From the NCBI GenBank assembly GCA_030430575.1, contig JAUIKF010000049.1, positions 1-64,000 on the forward strand: a stretch of 64,000 nt of DNA. The letters are read 5' to 3'. Origin of the DNA: Bacteroidia bacterium (GTDB taxonomy: Bacteria; Bacteroidota; Bacteroidia; J057). Shown piece after piece: positions 41,601 to 51,100 of this stretch. A program made the position numbers and the translations under genes. Within the stretch, counting starts at the first letter, position 1. Every line of letters starts with the position of its first letter. Below the pieces are notes generated by a model, which was not told the origin of the DNA, did no database searches, and saw nothing but the letters and a program-made list of their open reading frames with translations.

Positions 41601-44600
41601 TTATTGTTTCACCACCTTCAGCGCTTTGCGCTGCACGCCAGCACTCACCTCCAGCAGGTAAGTCCCTGCTGCCAGATGTTCCAGCGAAATTCGCTGCTCG
41701 ATCTTGCCAGTCGCCGAGGCCCCCGTCTCATACCCATAGACCCGCTGGCCCAGCATATTGGAAAGCCTGACTTGGTAGATTTCCCCTGGCAGCGCATTGT
41801 CGACTTCGATGAATAGGTTCTCGCTGAAGGGGTTAGGGTAGGCTTTGAGGTTGAGGTCTGTACTCATGGCATTATCGCCCAGCCTTGCGGCCACTCCATT
41901 GATAGAGATGTCAGTGAAAGTCGCTTGACCTGAAGGCCCAGAAGTGGTGCTGAAAAGTACCAGATAAAGAGGCGAACTCAGCAAATTTGGATAGCTCATA
42001 ATAGTTGTCCAATTCACGCCATCGGCGGAAATATAGCCTGTGATGGTGCCTCCCAAACGGTATAGGCGCAGCCAGTAAGGCTTGGTGACAGCTGTACCTG
42101 TGGTACTCATGGGGAATCCGCCTGCGCTGGCGCGCATCGTCATCATCGGCACACTGGTGCCTGTCAGCAGCATGGTGGCATGCTTGGCATTGCTGGCGAG
42201 GCTCTGGCGCATCATGATGCCTGCTTGATCGTAGAAGCCATTGCCAGGAGGGGTCACCCGTGCGCGGAAGTCGATCGCCTGATCGGAGTTGGGGATGGTG
42301 ATCCCGCAGAAGTTGTCAGCCATGAGATTGACGTTTCCACCAGCCGACTGGAGGGTGAGGCTTTGAGCCGTAGGGTCATAGTTGGTGTGGCAACCGTTGC
42401 CATTGCCGACGCTGTTGTTGGACCAACCATTGGGCGCGGGGGTTCCAGCTTCTTGTACGGTCACGTCAAAATTACAATGGCCTACATTATTGGCCTTGTC
42501 GGTGGCTGTCCAGTTGAAGGTGGTGACACCTACGGCGCAGAAGCTCCCACTCAGCGGAAAGCCTGAGATAGTGATTTTGCTGGGCGAATTGCAGTTGTCC
42601 GTGGCCGTAAGGGCCGGAAAGGTGAAATAGCTGCCGCCGCTATAGGCTGGGATGATGATGGTCGAATCATCGGGACAGTTGTCGAAGACAGGTGCCTCGC
42701 GGTCGCGAATGCGAATGTCATAGGTGCACGTAGTGCTATTGCCTGCGGCATCTGTCGCCGTCCAGGTGACGGTGGTTTTGCCTTTAGGCAAGGTAGTTCC
42801 TGCCAGGGTAGCCGTTCCTGAAAGGTCGTTGGTCGCCGTAAAGGAGCAATTGTCTGCGATAGCTGGATCGAGGTCATTGCCGACGGCAATGTGGGCGCAG
42901 GTGCCGAGGTCTGTGTTGCGCTTGATCACGGTTGTGGGGCAAGTGATGCTGGGCGAATCATTGTCCTCGACCGTTACAGTCGCTGTGCATTGGCTGCTAT
43001 TGCTGGCCATATCGCTGACCGTCAGGGTGACAGTATTGCCACCCAAATCCCCACAGCCAAAGCTGCTTTGACTGACAGAAAGGCTCACTGAGCAGTTGTC
43101 GGAAGAACCGTCGTTCACGTCATTTGCTGCAATTGTAGCAGTGCTTCCGTTAAGGCTGACGGTGGCGTCTTGGCAGGAAGCCGTCGGCGCTTCATTGTCT
43201 TCGACCGTTACAGTCGCTGTACACTGGCTGCTATTGCCATCCATATCGCTTACTGTCAGGGTGACGGTATTGCCACCTAGATCTCCACAGCCAAAGCTGC
43301 TTTGACTGACAGAAAGGCTCACTGAGCAGTTGTCGGAAGAACCGTCGTTCACGTCATTTGCTGCAATTGTAGCAGTGCTTCCGTTAAGGCTAACCGTGGC
43401 GTCTTGGCAGGAAGCCGTCGGCGCTTCGTTGTCTTCGACCGTGACGGTCGCGGTGCAAGGGCTGCTATTGCCAGCCATATCGCTGACCGTCAGGGTCACA
43501 GTATTGCCACCCAAATCCCCACAGCCAAAGCTGCTTTGACTGACAGAAAGGCTCACAGAGCAGTTGTCAGAAGAGCCATTGTCAATATCCTGAGCGGTGA
43601 TGCTTGCTGTATTGCCGTTGAGACTGACGGTCGCATCCTGGCAAATAGCCGTAGGCGCTTCATTGTCCTCAACCGTGACGGTGAAGGCGCAGGTGCTGGT
43701 ATTGCCAGCGGCGTCTGTGGCTTCGAAACTCAAGGTATGGGTGCCCGCCAGCAGGTGATAACCCTCAAATCGCAGCCCCAGGCTATGGGATGCCCCTGCC
43801 TGCATGTTTACCCAGTCGGCATCACTACCGATTTGAGCAGGGGTGTAAATAATAGAAGTCCCTGAACCATTTCCCAATTGCCCCGCTCCATCAACCCCCC
43901 AGGCCCAGCGGGTGCCATCGCTTTGGAGTCCTAAAGAATGGTTACTCCCCGCTGCTATAGCAGCCCAATCGGTGTCACTGCCTACCTTGGTAGGCATATT
44001 GGCATTGGAAGTACTGCTTCCTAGCCCTAGTAGACCACTATCATTAGATCCCCACGCCCACAGGCTGCCATCCGCCTGAAGGCCAAGAGAATGCCCCCTG
44101 CTAGCAGCTATTCCAACCCATTGGGTGCCTGATCCCACTTGCTGAGGCATTGGGGCTGAGGTGGTAGTGCCTAAGCCTAAATAGCCATCGGAGAAGAAAT
44201 CCTTTCCCCAAGCCCATAAGGTGCCATTGGCCTTAAGGGCCAGGCAATGGTTTTCACCTCCTGCCACAGCGACCCAGTTGAGGTCACTGCCCACCTGCAC
44301 AGGGCTTGCCTGATCGGGACCTGCCCCAATGCCTAGTTGGCCAGCAACATTACTTCCCCATGCCCACAGGCTGCCATCTGCACGAATGCCATAAGAGGCA
44401 CTACTGCCTGCTGAAATGGCGATCCAATCTGTAGCACTGCCAATTTTGACGGGGCTATATTGATTGCCCGTAGTACTTCCATTTCCCAGTCGTCCACTGA
44501 ATTCATCGCCCCATGCCCAGAGGCTGCTGTCTGCACGGATGCCCAGGGAATGATTCGTACCCGCCGATACGGCGATCCAGTCTGTGAAGGCTCCCACTTG

Positions 44601-47600
44601 TACGGGGGCTGTCTGGTCCATGCTGCTGCCTCCATCTCCTAGCTGACCCTCTTGGTCACTCCCCCAGGCCCAGAGGGTACTGTCGGAGCGAATGCCCAGG
44701 GAATGCGCCTCGCCTGCAGAGATGCTCACCCAATTGGAATCAAGCCCTACCTTGACAGGGCTGTGCTGGGAGGTGCTAGGCAATCCATTTCCCAATTGGC
44801 CTTTGTGGTCCCGTCCCCAGGCCCAGAGGCTCTGGGCGGGCTGGGGGCCTGCGGTCTGGCGGATATACGCGATCCCGCAGTTGTCGGAGGCGGAGGCACT
44901 CAGGTCGCTGTGGACCGTGGCGGCACAGGTGCCAGGGTCAACGTCAACTGTGAGGCTGGGCGGGCAGGTGATGGTGGGCGCTTCGGTGTCTTCGACCGTG
45001 ACGGTGAAGGCGCAGGTGCTGGTATTGCCAGCGGCGTCTGTGGCTTCGAAACTCAAGGTATGGGTGCCCGCCAGCAGGTGATAACCCTCAAATCGCAGCC
45101 CGAGGCTATGGGATGCCCCTGCCTGCATGCTTACCCAGTCGGTATCAAGGCCGATTTGAGCAGGGGTAAAAATAATAGAAGTCCCTGGAACATTTCCCAA
45201 TTGCCCCGCTCCATCAAACCCCCAGGCCCAGCGGGTGCCATCGGTTTGGAGTCCTAAAGAATGGCCCCCCCCCGCTGCTATAGCAGCCCAATCAGTGTCA
45301 CTGCCTACCTGGGTAGGCATATTGGCATTGGAAATACTGCTTCCTAGTCCTAGTCGACCTCTATCATTAGATCCCCACGCCCACAGGCTGCCATCCGCCT
45401 GAAGGCCAAGAGAATGACTCCTGCCAGCAGCTATTCCAACCCATTTGGTGCTTGATCCCACTTGCTGCGGCATTGGGGCAAAGGTGGTAGTGCCTAAGCC
45501 TAAATAGCCTTCGGGGTCGACGTCCCTTCCCCAAGCCCATAAGGTGCCATTGGCCTTAAGGGCCAGGCAATGGAAAAAACCGCCTGCCACAGCGACCCAG
45601 TTGAGGTCACTGCCCACCTGCACAGGGCTTGCCTGATCGGGACCTGCCCCAATGCCTAGTTGGCCAGCACCATTACTTCCCCATGCCCACAGGCTGCCAT
45701 TTGCACGAATGCCATAAGAGGCACTACTGCCTGCTGAAATGGCGATCCAATCTGTAGCACTGCCAATTTTGACGGGGCTATATTGATTGCCCGTAGTACT
45801 TCCATTTCCTAATTGCCCTTGTGCGTCTAATCCCCATGCCCACAGGCTGCTATCGGCACGGATGCCCAGGGAATGAAGCCTACCCGCCGATACGGCGATC
45901 CAGTCTGTGAAGGCTCCCACTTGTACGGGGGCTGTCTGGTCCATGCTGCCGCCTCCATCTCCTAGCTGACCATATTGATCACTCCCCCAGGCCCAGAGGG
46001 TACTGTCGGAGCGAATGCCCAGGGAATGCTCCTCGCCTGCAGAGATGCTCACCCAATTGGAATCAAGCCCTACCTTGACAGGGCTTTCTTGTTGGGTGCT
46101 AGGCATCCCAATTCCCAATTGGCCTTTGTGGTCCAGTCCCCAGGCCCAGAGGCTCTGGGCGGGCTGGGGGCCTGCGATCTGGCGGATATACGCGATCCCG
46201 CAGTTGTCGGAGGCGGTGGCACTCAGGTCGCTGTGGACCGTGGCGGCACAGGTGCCAGGGTCGACGTCAACTGTGAGGCTGGGCGGGCAGGTGATGGTGG
46301 GCGCTTCGGTGTCTTCAACCGTGATGGTCGCTGTGCAGTGACTGCTATTGCCGTCCATGTCACTGACCGTCAGGGTCACAGTATTTCCGCCCAAATCTCC
46401 GCAGCCAAAGCTGCTGGGGCTGACTGAAAGGCTCACAGAGCAGTTGTCAGAAGAGCCATTGTCTACCTTGCTAGCCAGCAAAGAAGCCTTTCCTGTGGCA
46501 TCCAAATAGACAGTTGCATCCTGGCAAGTAGCCGTAGGCGCTTCATTATCTTCGACGGTGACGGTGAAGGAGCAGGAAGCGGTATTTCCATTGCCATCCC
46601 TTGCCTCAAAAGTAAGCGTATTACTGCCAAGGGGGAAGGGATAACCTGCATCTTGGATTCCCAAGGAATGGTTAAATCCAGCTACAATGGCTATCCAATC
46701 GGTGGCTAAGCCCACTTGTACAGGGCTGTTTTGGTCGGTGTTGCTTCCTCCATCCCCGAGTCGCCCCTGGCCGTCGTCTCCCCACGCCCATAGGCTGCTA
46801 TCGGCCTGAATGCCCATAGAATGGTTAGCCCCAGCTATAATGACTACCCAATCGGTGGCTAAGCCTACTCGTACAGGGGTGTTTTGGTTGGTATTTGATC
46901 CTCCATCCCCGAGCTGACCAAACAGATCCCATCCCCATGCCCACAGGCTGCCATCAGCTCGAATGCCCATAGAATGGCTGGCCCCAGCTGCTATGGCTAC
47001 CCAATCCGAGGCTAAGCCCACTCGCACAGGGCTTTTTCTGTTTGTATTGCTTCCTCCATCCCCGAGCCGACCAAAACGATCGTTTCCCCACGCCCACAGG
47101 CTGCCATCGGCCCGAATGCCCATAGAATGGTGCCACCCGGCTGTAATGGCTATCCAATTGGTGGCTAAGCCTACTCGGACAGGTCTGTTTCTGTTTGTAT
47201 TACTTCCTCCATCCCCGAGCTGACCAAACTGATCGCTTCCCCACGCCCACAGGCTGCCATCGGCTCGAATGCCCATAGAATGGTCGCCCCTTGCTGAAAT
47301 GGCTATCCAATCGGTGGCGAAGCCCACTCGTACAGGGGTGCTTTTGTTTGTATTGCTTCCTCCATTCCCGAGCTGACCAAACTCATCGCTTCCCCACGCC
47401 CAAAGGCTGCCATCGGCCCGAATGCCCATAGAATGGTACCTCCCGGCTGAAATGGCTATCCAATCGGTGGCTAAGCCCACTCGTACAGGGCTGTTTTGAT
47501 CTGTATTGCTTCCTCCATCCCCGAGCTGACCAAGCTGATCGCTTCCCCACGCCCACAGGCTGCTATCGGCCCGAATGCCTAAAGAATGGCTGCCCCCTGC

Positions 47601-47918
47601 TGCAATGGCTACCCAATCGGTGGCGAAGCCCACTCGGACAGGGGTGCTTTTGTTTGTATTGCTTCCTCCATTCCCGAGCTCACCAAACTGATCGCTTCCC
47701 CACGCCCACAGGCTTCCAGTGGGCTGGACGCCGGCCGTCTGGCGGATATCCACAAAATGGTCCGATGAAGTAGCACTCAAGTCGCTCATCACGGTGGCTG
47801 TACAACCGCCAGGGTCTACATTGACGGTGATGCTAGGGGGGCACGTGATATTGGGGGTCTGAGCAAGCAAGAAATGACACCAAATCAAGGCCAAGCTGAA
47901 TAAGAAAAATCGTTTCAT
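41601..47918 (-). CDS. Giant T9SS protein with three RCC1 propellers, each nested in a HYR domain
   Basis: The 2105-aa protein has a signal peptide (MKRFFLFSLALIWCHFLLAQ). Three HYR domains are each split by exactly seven RCC1 repeats (about residues 67-427, 587-940, 1033-1386). Each opens with an ITCPPS...VDPG...ATxxSDLSA...QxAG segment and closes with TLSFEATDAAGNTSTCAFTV or similar. A HYR-like domain (459-535) follows propeller 1. After propeller 3 come three near-identical 78-residue domains (1417-1652), two more HYR domains (to ~1820), a DUF1349-like module (~1828-2013) and the Por sorting domain (2014-2105). Propellers 2 and 3 are a 1323-bp tandem duplication. Blades of propeller 1 are almost identical to each other. 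It is predicted to be surface-exposed and fast-evolving. Confidence 0.93.
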   Translation of the reverse strand: MKRFFLFSLALIWCHFLLAQTPNITCPPSITVNVDPGGCTATVMSDLSATSSDHFVDIRQTAGVQPTGSLWAWGSDQFGELGNGGSNTNKSTPVRVGFATDWVAIAAGGSHSLGIRADSSLWAWGSDQLGQLGDGGSNTDQNSPVRVGLATDWIAISAGRYHSMGIRADGSLWAWGSDEFGQLGNGGSNTNKSTPVRVGFATDWIAISARGDHSMGIRADGSLWAWGSDQFGQLGDGGSNTNRNRPVRVGLATNWIAITAGWHHSMGIRADGSLWAWGNDRFGRLGDGGSNTNRKSPVRVGLASDWVAIAAGASHSMGIRADGSLWAWGWDLFGQLGDGGSNTNQNTPVRVGLATDWVVIIAGANHSMGIQADSSLWAWGDDGQGRLGDGGSNTDQNSPVQVGLATDWIAIVAGFNHSLGIQDAGYPFPLGSNTLTFEARDGNGNTASCSFTVTVEDNEAPTATCQDATVYLDATGKASLLASKVDNGSSDNCSVSLSVSPSSFGCGDLGGNTVTLTVSDMDGNSSHCTATITVEDTEAPTITCPPSLTVDVDPGTCAATVHSDLSATASDNCGIAYIRQIAGPQPAQSLWAWGLDHKGQLGIGMPSTQQESPVKVGLDSNWVSISAGEEHSLGIRSDSTLWAWGSDQYGQLGDGGGSMDQTAPVQVGAFTDWIAVSAGRLHSLGIRADSSLWAWGLDAQGQLGNGSTTGNQYSPVKIGSATDWIAISAGSSASYGIRANGSLWAWGSNGAGQLGIGAGPDQASPVQVGSDLNWVAVAGGFFHCLALKANGTLWAWGRDVDPEGYLGLGTTTFAPMPQQVGSSTKWVGIAAGRSHSLGLQADGSLWAWGSNDRGRLGLGSSISNANMPTQVGSDTDWAAIAAGGGHSLGLQTDGTRWAWGFDGAGQLGNVPGTSIIFTPAQIGLDTDWVSMQAGASHSLGLRFEGYHLLAGTHTLSFEATDAAGNTSTCAFTVTVEDTEAPTITCPPSLTVDVDPGTCAATVHSDLSASASDNCGIAYIRQTAGPQPAQSLWAWGRDHKGQLGNGLPSTSQHSPVKVGLDSNWVSISAGEAHSLGIRSDSTLWAWGSDQEGQLGDGGSSMDQTAPVQVGAFTDWIAVSAGTNHSLGIRADSSLWAWGDEFSGRLGNGSTTGNQYSPVKIGSATDWIAISAGSSASYGIRADGSLWAWGSNVAGQLGIGAGPDQASPVQVGSDLNWVAVAGGENHCLALKANGTLWAWGKDFFSDGYLGLGTTTSAPMPQQVGSGTQWVGIAASRGHSLGLQADGSLWAWGSNDSGLLGLGSSTSNANMPTKVGSDTDWAAIAAGSNHSLGLQSDGTRWAWGVDGAGQLGNGSGTSIIYTPAQIGSDADWVNMQAGASHSLGLRFEGYHLLAGTHTLSFEATDAAGNTSTCAFTVTVEDNEAPTAICQDATVSLNGNTASITAQDIDNGSSDNCSVSLSVSQSSFGCGDLGGNTVTLTVSDMAGNSSPCTATVTVEDNEAPTASCQDATVSLNGSTATIAANDVNDGSSDNCSVSLSVSQSSFGCGDLGGNTVTLTVSDMDGNSSQCTATVTVEDNEAPTASCQDATVSLNGSTATIAANDVNDGSSDNCSVSLSVSQSSFGCGDLGGNTVTLTVSDMASNSSQCTATVTVEDNDSPSITCPTTVIKRNTDLGTCAHIAVGNDLDPAIADNCSFTATNDLSGTATLAGTTLPKGKTTVTWTATDAAGNSTTCTYDIRIRDREAPVFDNCPDDSTIIIPAYSGGSYFTFPALTATDNCNSPSKITISGFPLSGSFCAVGVTTFNWTATDKANNVGHCNFDVTVQEAGTPAPNGWSNNSVGNGNGCHTNYDPTAQSLTLQSAGGNVNLMADNFCGITIPNSDQAIDFRARVTPPGNGFYDQAGIMMRQSLASNAKHATMLLTGTSVPMMTMRASAGGFPMSTTGTAVTKPYWLRLYRLGGTITGYISADGVNWTTIMSYPNLLSSPLYLVLFSTTSGPSGQATFTDISINGVAARLGDNAMSTDLNLKAYPNPFSENLFIEVDNALPGEIYQVRLSNMLGQRVYGYETGASATGKIEQRISLEHLAAGTYLLEVSAGVQRKALKVVKQ
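42967..43668 (-). repeat. Three tandem 234-bp repeats
   Basis: The segment beginning tcgaccgttacagtcgctgt recurs at 42967, 43201 and 43435, giving a period of 234 bp (78 codons). Each unit codes one CQDATVSLNG...DNCSVSLSVSQSSFGCGD domain. The near identity implies recent expansion or gene conversion. Confidence 0.9.
43676..46321 (-). repeat. 1323-bp tandem duplication (HYR plus RCC1 propeller)
   Basis: gtgaaggcgcaggtgctggt occurs at 43681 and 45004, and acgtcaactgtgaggctggg at 44941 and 46264. Both shifts are exactly 1323 bp (441 codons). The unit holds one complete HYR domain with its nested seven-blade propeller, so a whole nested domain was copied in frame. Confidence 0.92.
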
Positions 47919-47993
47919 TACTAATTACTATTGAGGTTAATGCGAAAGAATGACCCCAACTTATGTCTTCTGCTCAGCAGCACCAAGAACCGT

Positions 47994-48066
47994 TTATCCA
48001 ACGGTAAACCATTTATCCAACGGTAAATTTTGCCGGATTTTTACCGTTTGATCAACCGTTTGATCA
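47994..48066 (-). promoter_or_regulatory. Putative LytTR binding element, subtype A, upstream of 2105-aa gene
   Basis: TTATCCAACGGT occurs at 47994 and 48013 (ACCGTTGGATAA on the minus strand, pointing to the gene start 76 bp away). ACCGTTTGATCA occurs at 48043 and 48055 in the other direction. The offsets 0/19/49/61 are identical to those of the element at 53329-53401. No plus-strand gene follows, so the right half may be a leftover of duplication. Confidence 0.78.
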
Positions 48067-48075
48067 ATGGGGATG

Positions 48076-48099
48076 AAAAAACCGCCCGAAGGCGGTTTT
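48076..48099 (-). terminator. Terminator of the 1694-aa RCC1 gene
   Basis: AAAACCGCC-cgaa-GGCGGTTTT, with a T-run on the minus strand, lies about 70 bp downstream of the stop at 48169. The sequence is nearly the same as the hairpins ending the two neighbouring RCC1 genes. Confidence 0.85.
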
Positions 48100-48104
48100 A
48101 AAAA

Positions 48105-48139
48105 GTTCTATGTTCTAGGTTCTATGTTCTAGGTTTTAA
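48105..48139 (-). repeat. 7-bp tandem array
   Basis: Five heptamers, GTTCTAT, GTTCTAG, GTTCTAT, GTTCTAG and GTTTTAA, lie between the terminator and the stop codon of the 1694-aa protein gene. A related inverted segment (tagcgcctagaactt) runs into the stop region. Confidence 0.85.
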
Positions 48140-48168
48140 GCATGAAATGCTGACTTAAAACATAGCGC

Positions 48169-51100
48169 CTAGAACTTCTGAACTTTGATTGCTTGGCGCT
48201 GCACGCCAGCGCTCACCTCTAGCAGGTAAGTCCCTGCTGGCAGTTCTGCCAGCGAGATTCGCTTTTCGATCTTGCCTTCGGCGGAAGCAGTTACCGCTTC
48301 AGCATAGACCTCCTGGCCCAACATATTTAAGAGGCTTAGTTGATAGGTTGCTTCGGGTAAAGCATTTTTCAGTTTGATAGCAAGATTGGCGTTAAAAGGA
48401 TTGGGGAAAGCATTGAGGCTTAAGTCCATTCCTTGTGAAGTATCGCCTAGCCTGGCGGCCACGCCATTGATAGAGATATGGTCAAATGTCGCCTGGCCTG
48501 AGGGGCCTGAAGTAGCGCTAAACAGCACCAAGTCGAGTGGATTGCTGAAGAAAATGGCAGAAGAGGTGACCATGGCCCAAGTACTTCCATCTGGGGAGAT
48601 GTAACCTGTGACCGTGGCGCCAGCACGATAAAGGCGGAGCCAGTAGGGCTTGCTAACGGCTGGGCGGGAACTACTAAACGTATTGCTACCTGCAACAACT
48701 CGAAAGGCCATGATGGGGATTCCTGTGCCTGTCAGCATCATGGTTGCATGTTTCTCATTAGCGGCTATATTCTGCCGCATCATGATGCCAGCCTGGTCAT
48801 AATAGCCATTTCCCGGTGGGGTCACCCGCGCACGAAAATCAATCACAGCGTCTGAGGAAGGAATATGGATGCTGCAAAAATTATCCGAAAAGGCCCCAAC
48901 GCCCCCGCCACCTGATTCGATGCGTAAATGGCCGGTAGTTGGATTCCAATTGGTGGCGCAACTGCTCGTATTCCCGACAGCACTTATAGCCCATCCATTG
49001 GGTACTGGGGCCCCTTGCTCTTCCACGGTGATGTCAAACATACAAGCACTCGTATTGCCTCTCCTATCTTCCACCGTCCAATTGACGGTAGTGGTGCCTA
49101 TGGGGAAGAAACTTCCACTTAAGGGAAAACCAGAGATGGTCAACTGATTCGGAGAATTGCAGTTATCTGTGGCTGTCAAGGCCGCCCAGGTGTGGTATGC
49201 TCCTCCCGCCCCGAAGGGGACGGTAAGGGTGGTGCCCGGAGGGCAGTTGGTGAAAAGGGGCGCTTCCCGATCGCGGATGCGTACATCGTAGCTACAGGTA
49301 CTGCTATTGCCTGAAGCGTCTGTCGCGGTCCAGTTGAGGCTTGTCCTTCCTATGGGAAGGACTGTGTTGGCCAGGGTGGCCGTGCCTGTGAGGTCGTTGG
49401 TGAGGGTAAATTGGCAATTGTCAGAAACATCCGGATCAAGGTCATCCCCATTTACGATATGGGTGCAGTTGCCTGCGTCTGCGTCTCTTCTAAGCGTAGT
49501 TGTAGGGCAAAGGAAGCTGGGGGAAATTAGGTCTTTTACGGTCACGCTCACCTGACAAGAACTAAGATTCTCGCTTGCATCCTTGACGGTCAAGTCAACA
49601 GAGACAGGTGCGGCAATAGCTGCACAAGAGAACGTATTGACGGAAAGTCCATACGTGCTAATGCCACAATTGTCAGATGAGCTGCTGCCCACATTACTTC
49701 CTTCGATGAAGGCCTCACCATTTTGATCTAGTGCAATGGTAACATTTTGACAAACGGCTGCAGGACTCTCGGTATCCTGAACTTCCACCAAAAAATGACA
49801 GGACTTCCTATTTTCCCCTTGATCTGTCACTCGCCATCTTATCTCATAAAATCGGGCCTCGGGTAAGTAGACATGATTCTGATTAAATGAGGTATTAGCA
49901 ATAATCACTTGGCCATTGGTTCCATTGGCATCAGACTCACGAACTCTAAATTCCGTTTCTATGATGCTACAGTTGTCCGAAGCTGTGGGTAGCGGAATGG
50001 TGTAGGAGGCCCCACACACGCCGGGATCGGAAACCAGGACAGCGTTGGAGGGACAGCTAATACTTGGGCGTATATTATCTTGGACTTCCACATGTGCGGT
50101 ACAAGTAGCTTGGTTACCACTATTGTCTTCTGCTGTCAAGGTCACGGTATGTGGGCTCGTAGCAATGTCGTTACAATCGAACGTATTCCGTGAGGATGAT
50201 AAGGTCACATGGCTACAAACATCATTTGAGCCATTATCTAAACTAATTGCCGCTACACTTGCATTGCCTGTCGCATCTAAGGTAATGGTGACGTCTTGGC
50301 AAATGGCCACAGGGTTGGTATTGTCTTCAACCGTAACATTTGCCATACAACTTGCCTGATTGCCATTGTTGTCCGAAACCGTCAAGACCACAGTATGTGG
50401 ATTCGCAGCCATGTCGTTGCAATCAAAGGTATTGGGAGAAAGCGAAAAGCTCACCGACCCACAATCATCATATGAACCATTGTCCACGCTATTGGCATCG
50501 ACGGTAAGGTCACCATTGGCATCTAGACTCAACGTCAGATTTTGGCAGATAGCAATTGGATTTGTCATGTCTTCAACAGTGACCATAAAGGAACAGGCAT
50601 CTGTATTTCCACTGGGGTCTATTGCCATATAACTGAGGGTATGAATGCCTACAGGAAAGCGGAAACCATCATGTTGAAGGGCAAGGGCAAAAGCATTAAA
50701 AGCGTCTGTACATTCCCAATTAAGCCCATTCCCTAATTGTGTGGGGATATTAACACCTGCTGAACTTCCAAAAAGCCTCCCCCATGTCCACAGGCTTCCA
50801 TCAGCCTTGAGACCTATCGAGTGATTCGTGGCACCACTTATTTTTATCCAATCTGTAGCTGAACCTACTTGTACAGGGGCAGTTTCCTGGCCTCCTCCAA
50901 ATCCAAGTCCAAGTTGTCCTAGATTATTTGTCCCCCAGGCCCACAGCGTGCCATCAGATTGAACCCCCAAAGAAAATTTATCCCCTGCTGAGATAGCGAT
51001 CCAATTGCCATTTAGCCCTACCTGTACAGGACTATTTTCCTGCCCTACTATTGAGCCTATTCCTAATTGGCCTTTAATATTATCTCCCCAAGCCCAGAGG

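Noticed and set aside
43676-47720. Regular repeats that could be mistaken for a CRISPR array
   Set aside because: Periods of 153, 234 and 1323 bp are all multiples of three and code for protein repeats; there are no short identical repeats with unique spacers and no cas genes.
42000-47800. Many plus-strand open frames of 60-200 codons across the RCC1 genes
   Set aside because: They are antisense shadows of repeated, GC-rich RCC1/HYR code; they lack start context, and their translations repeat with the blade period.
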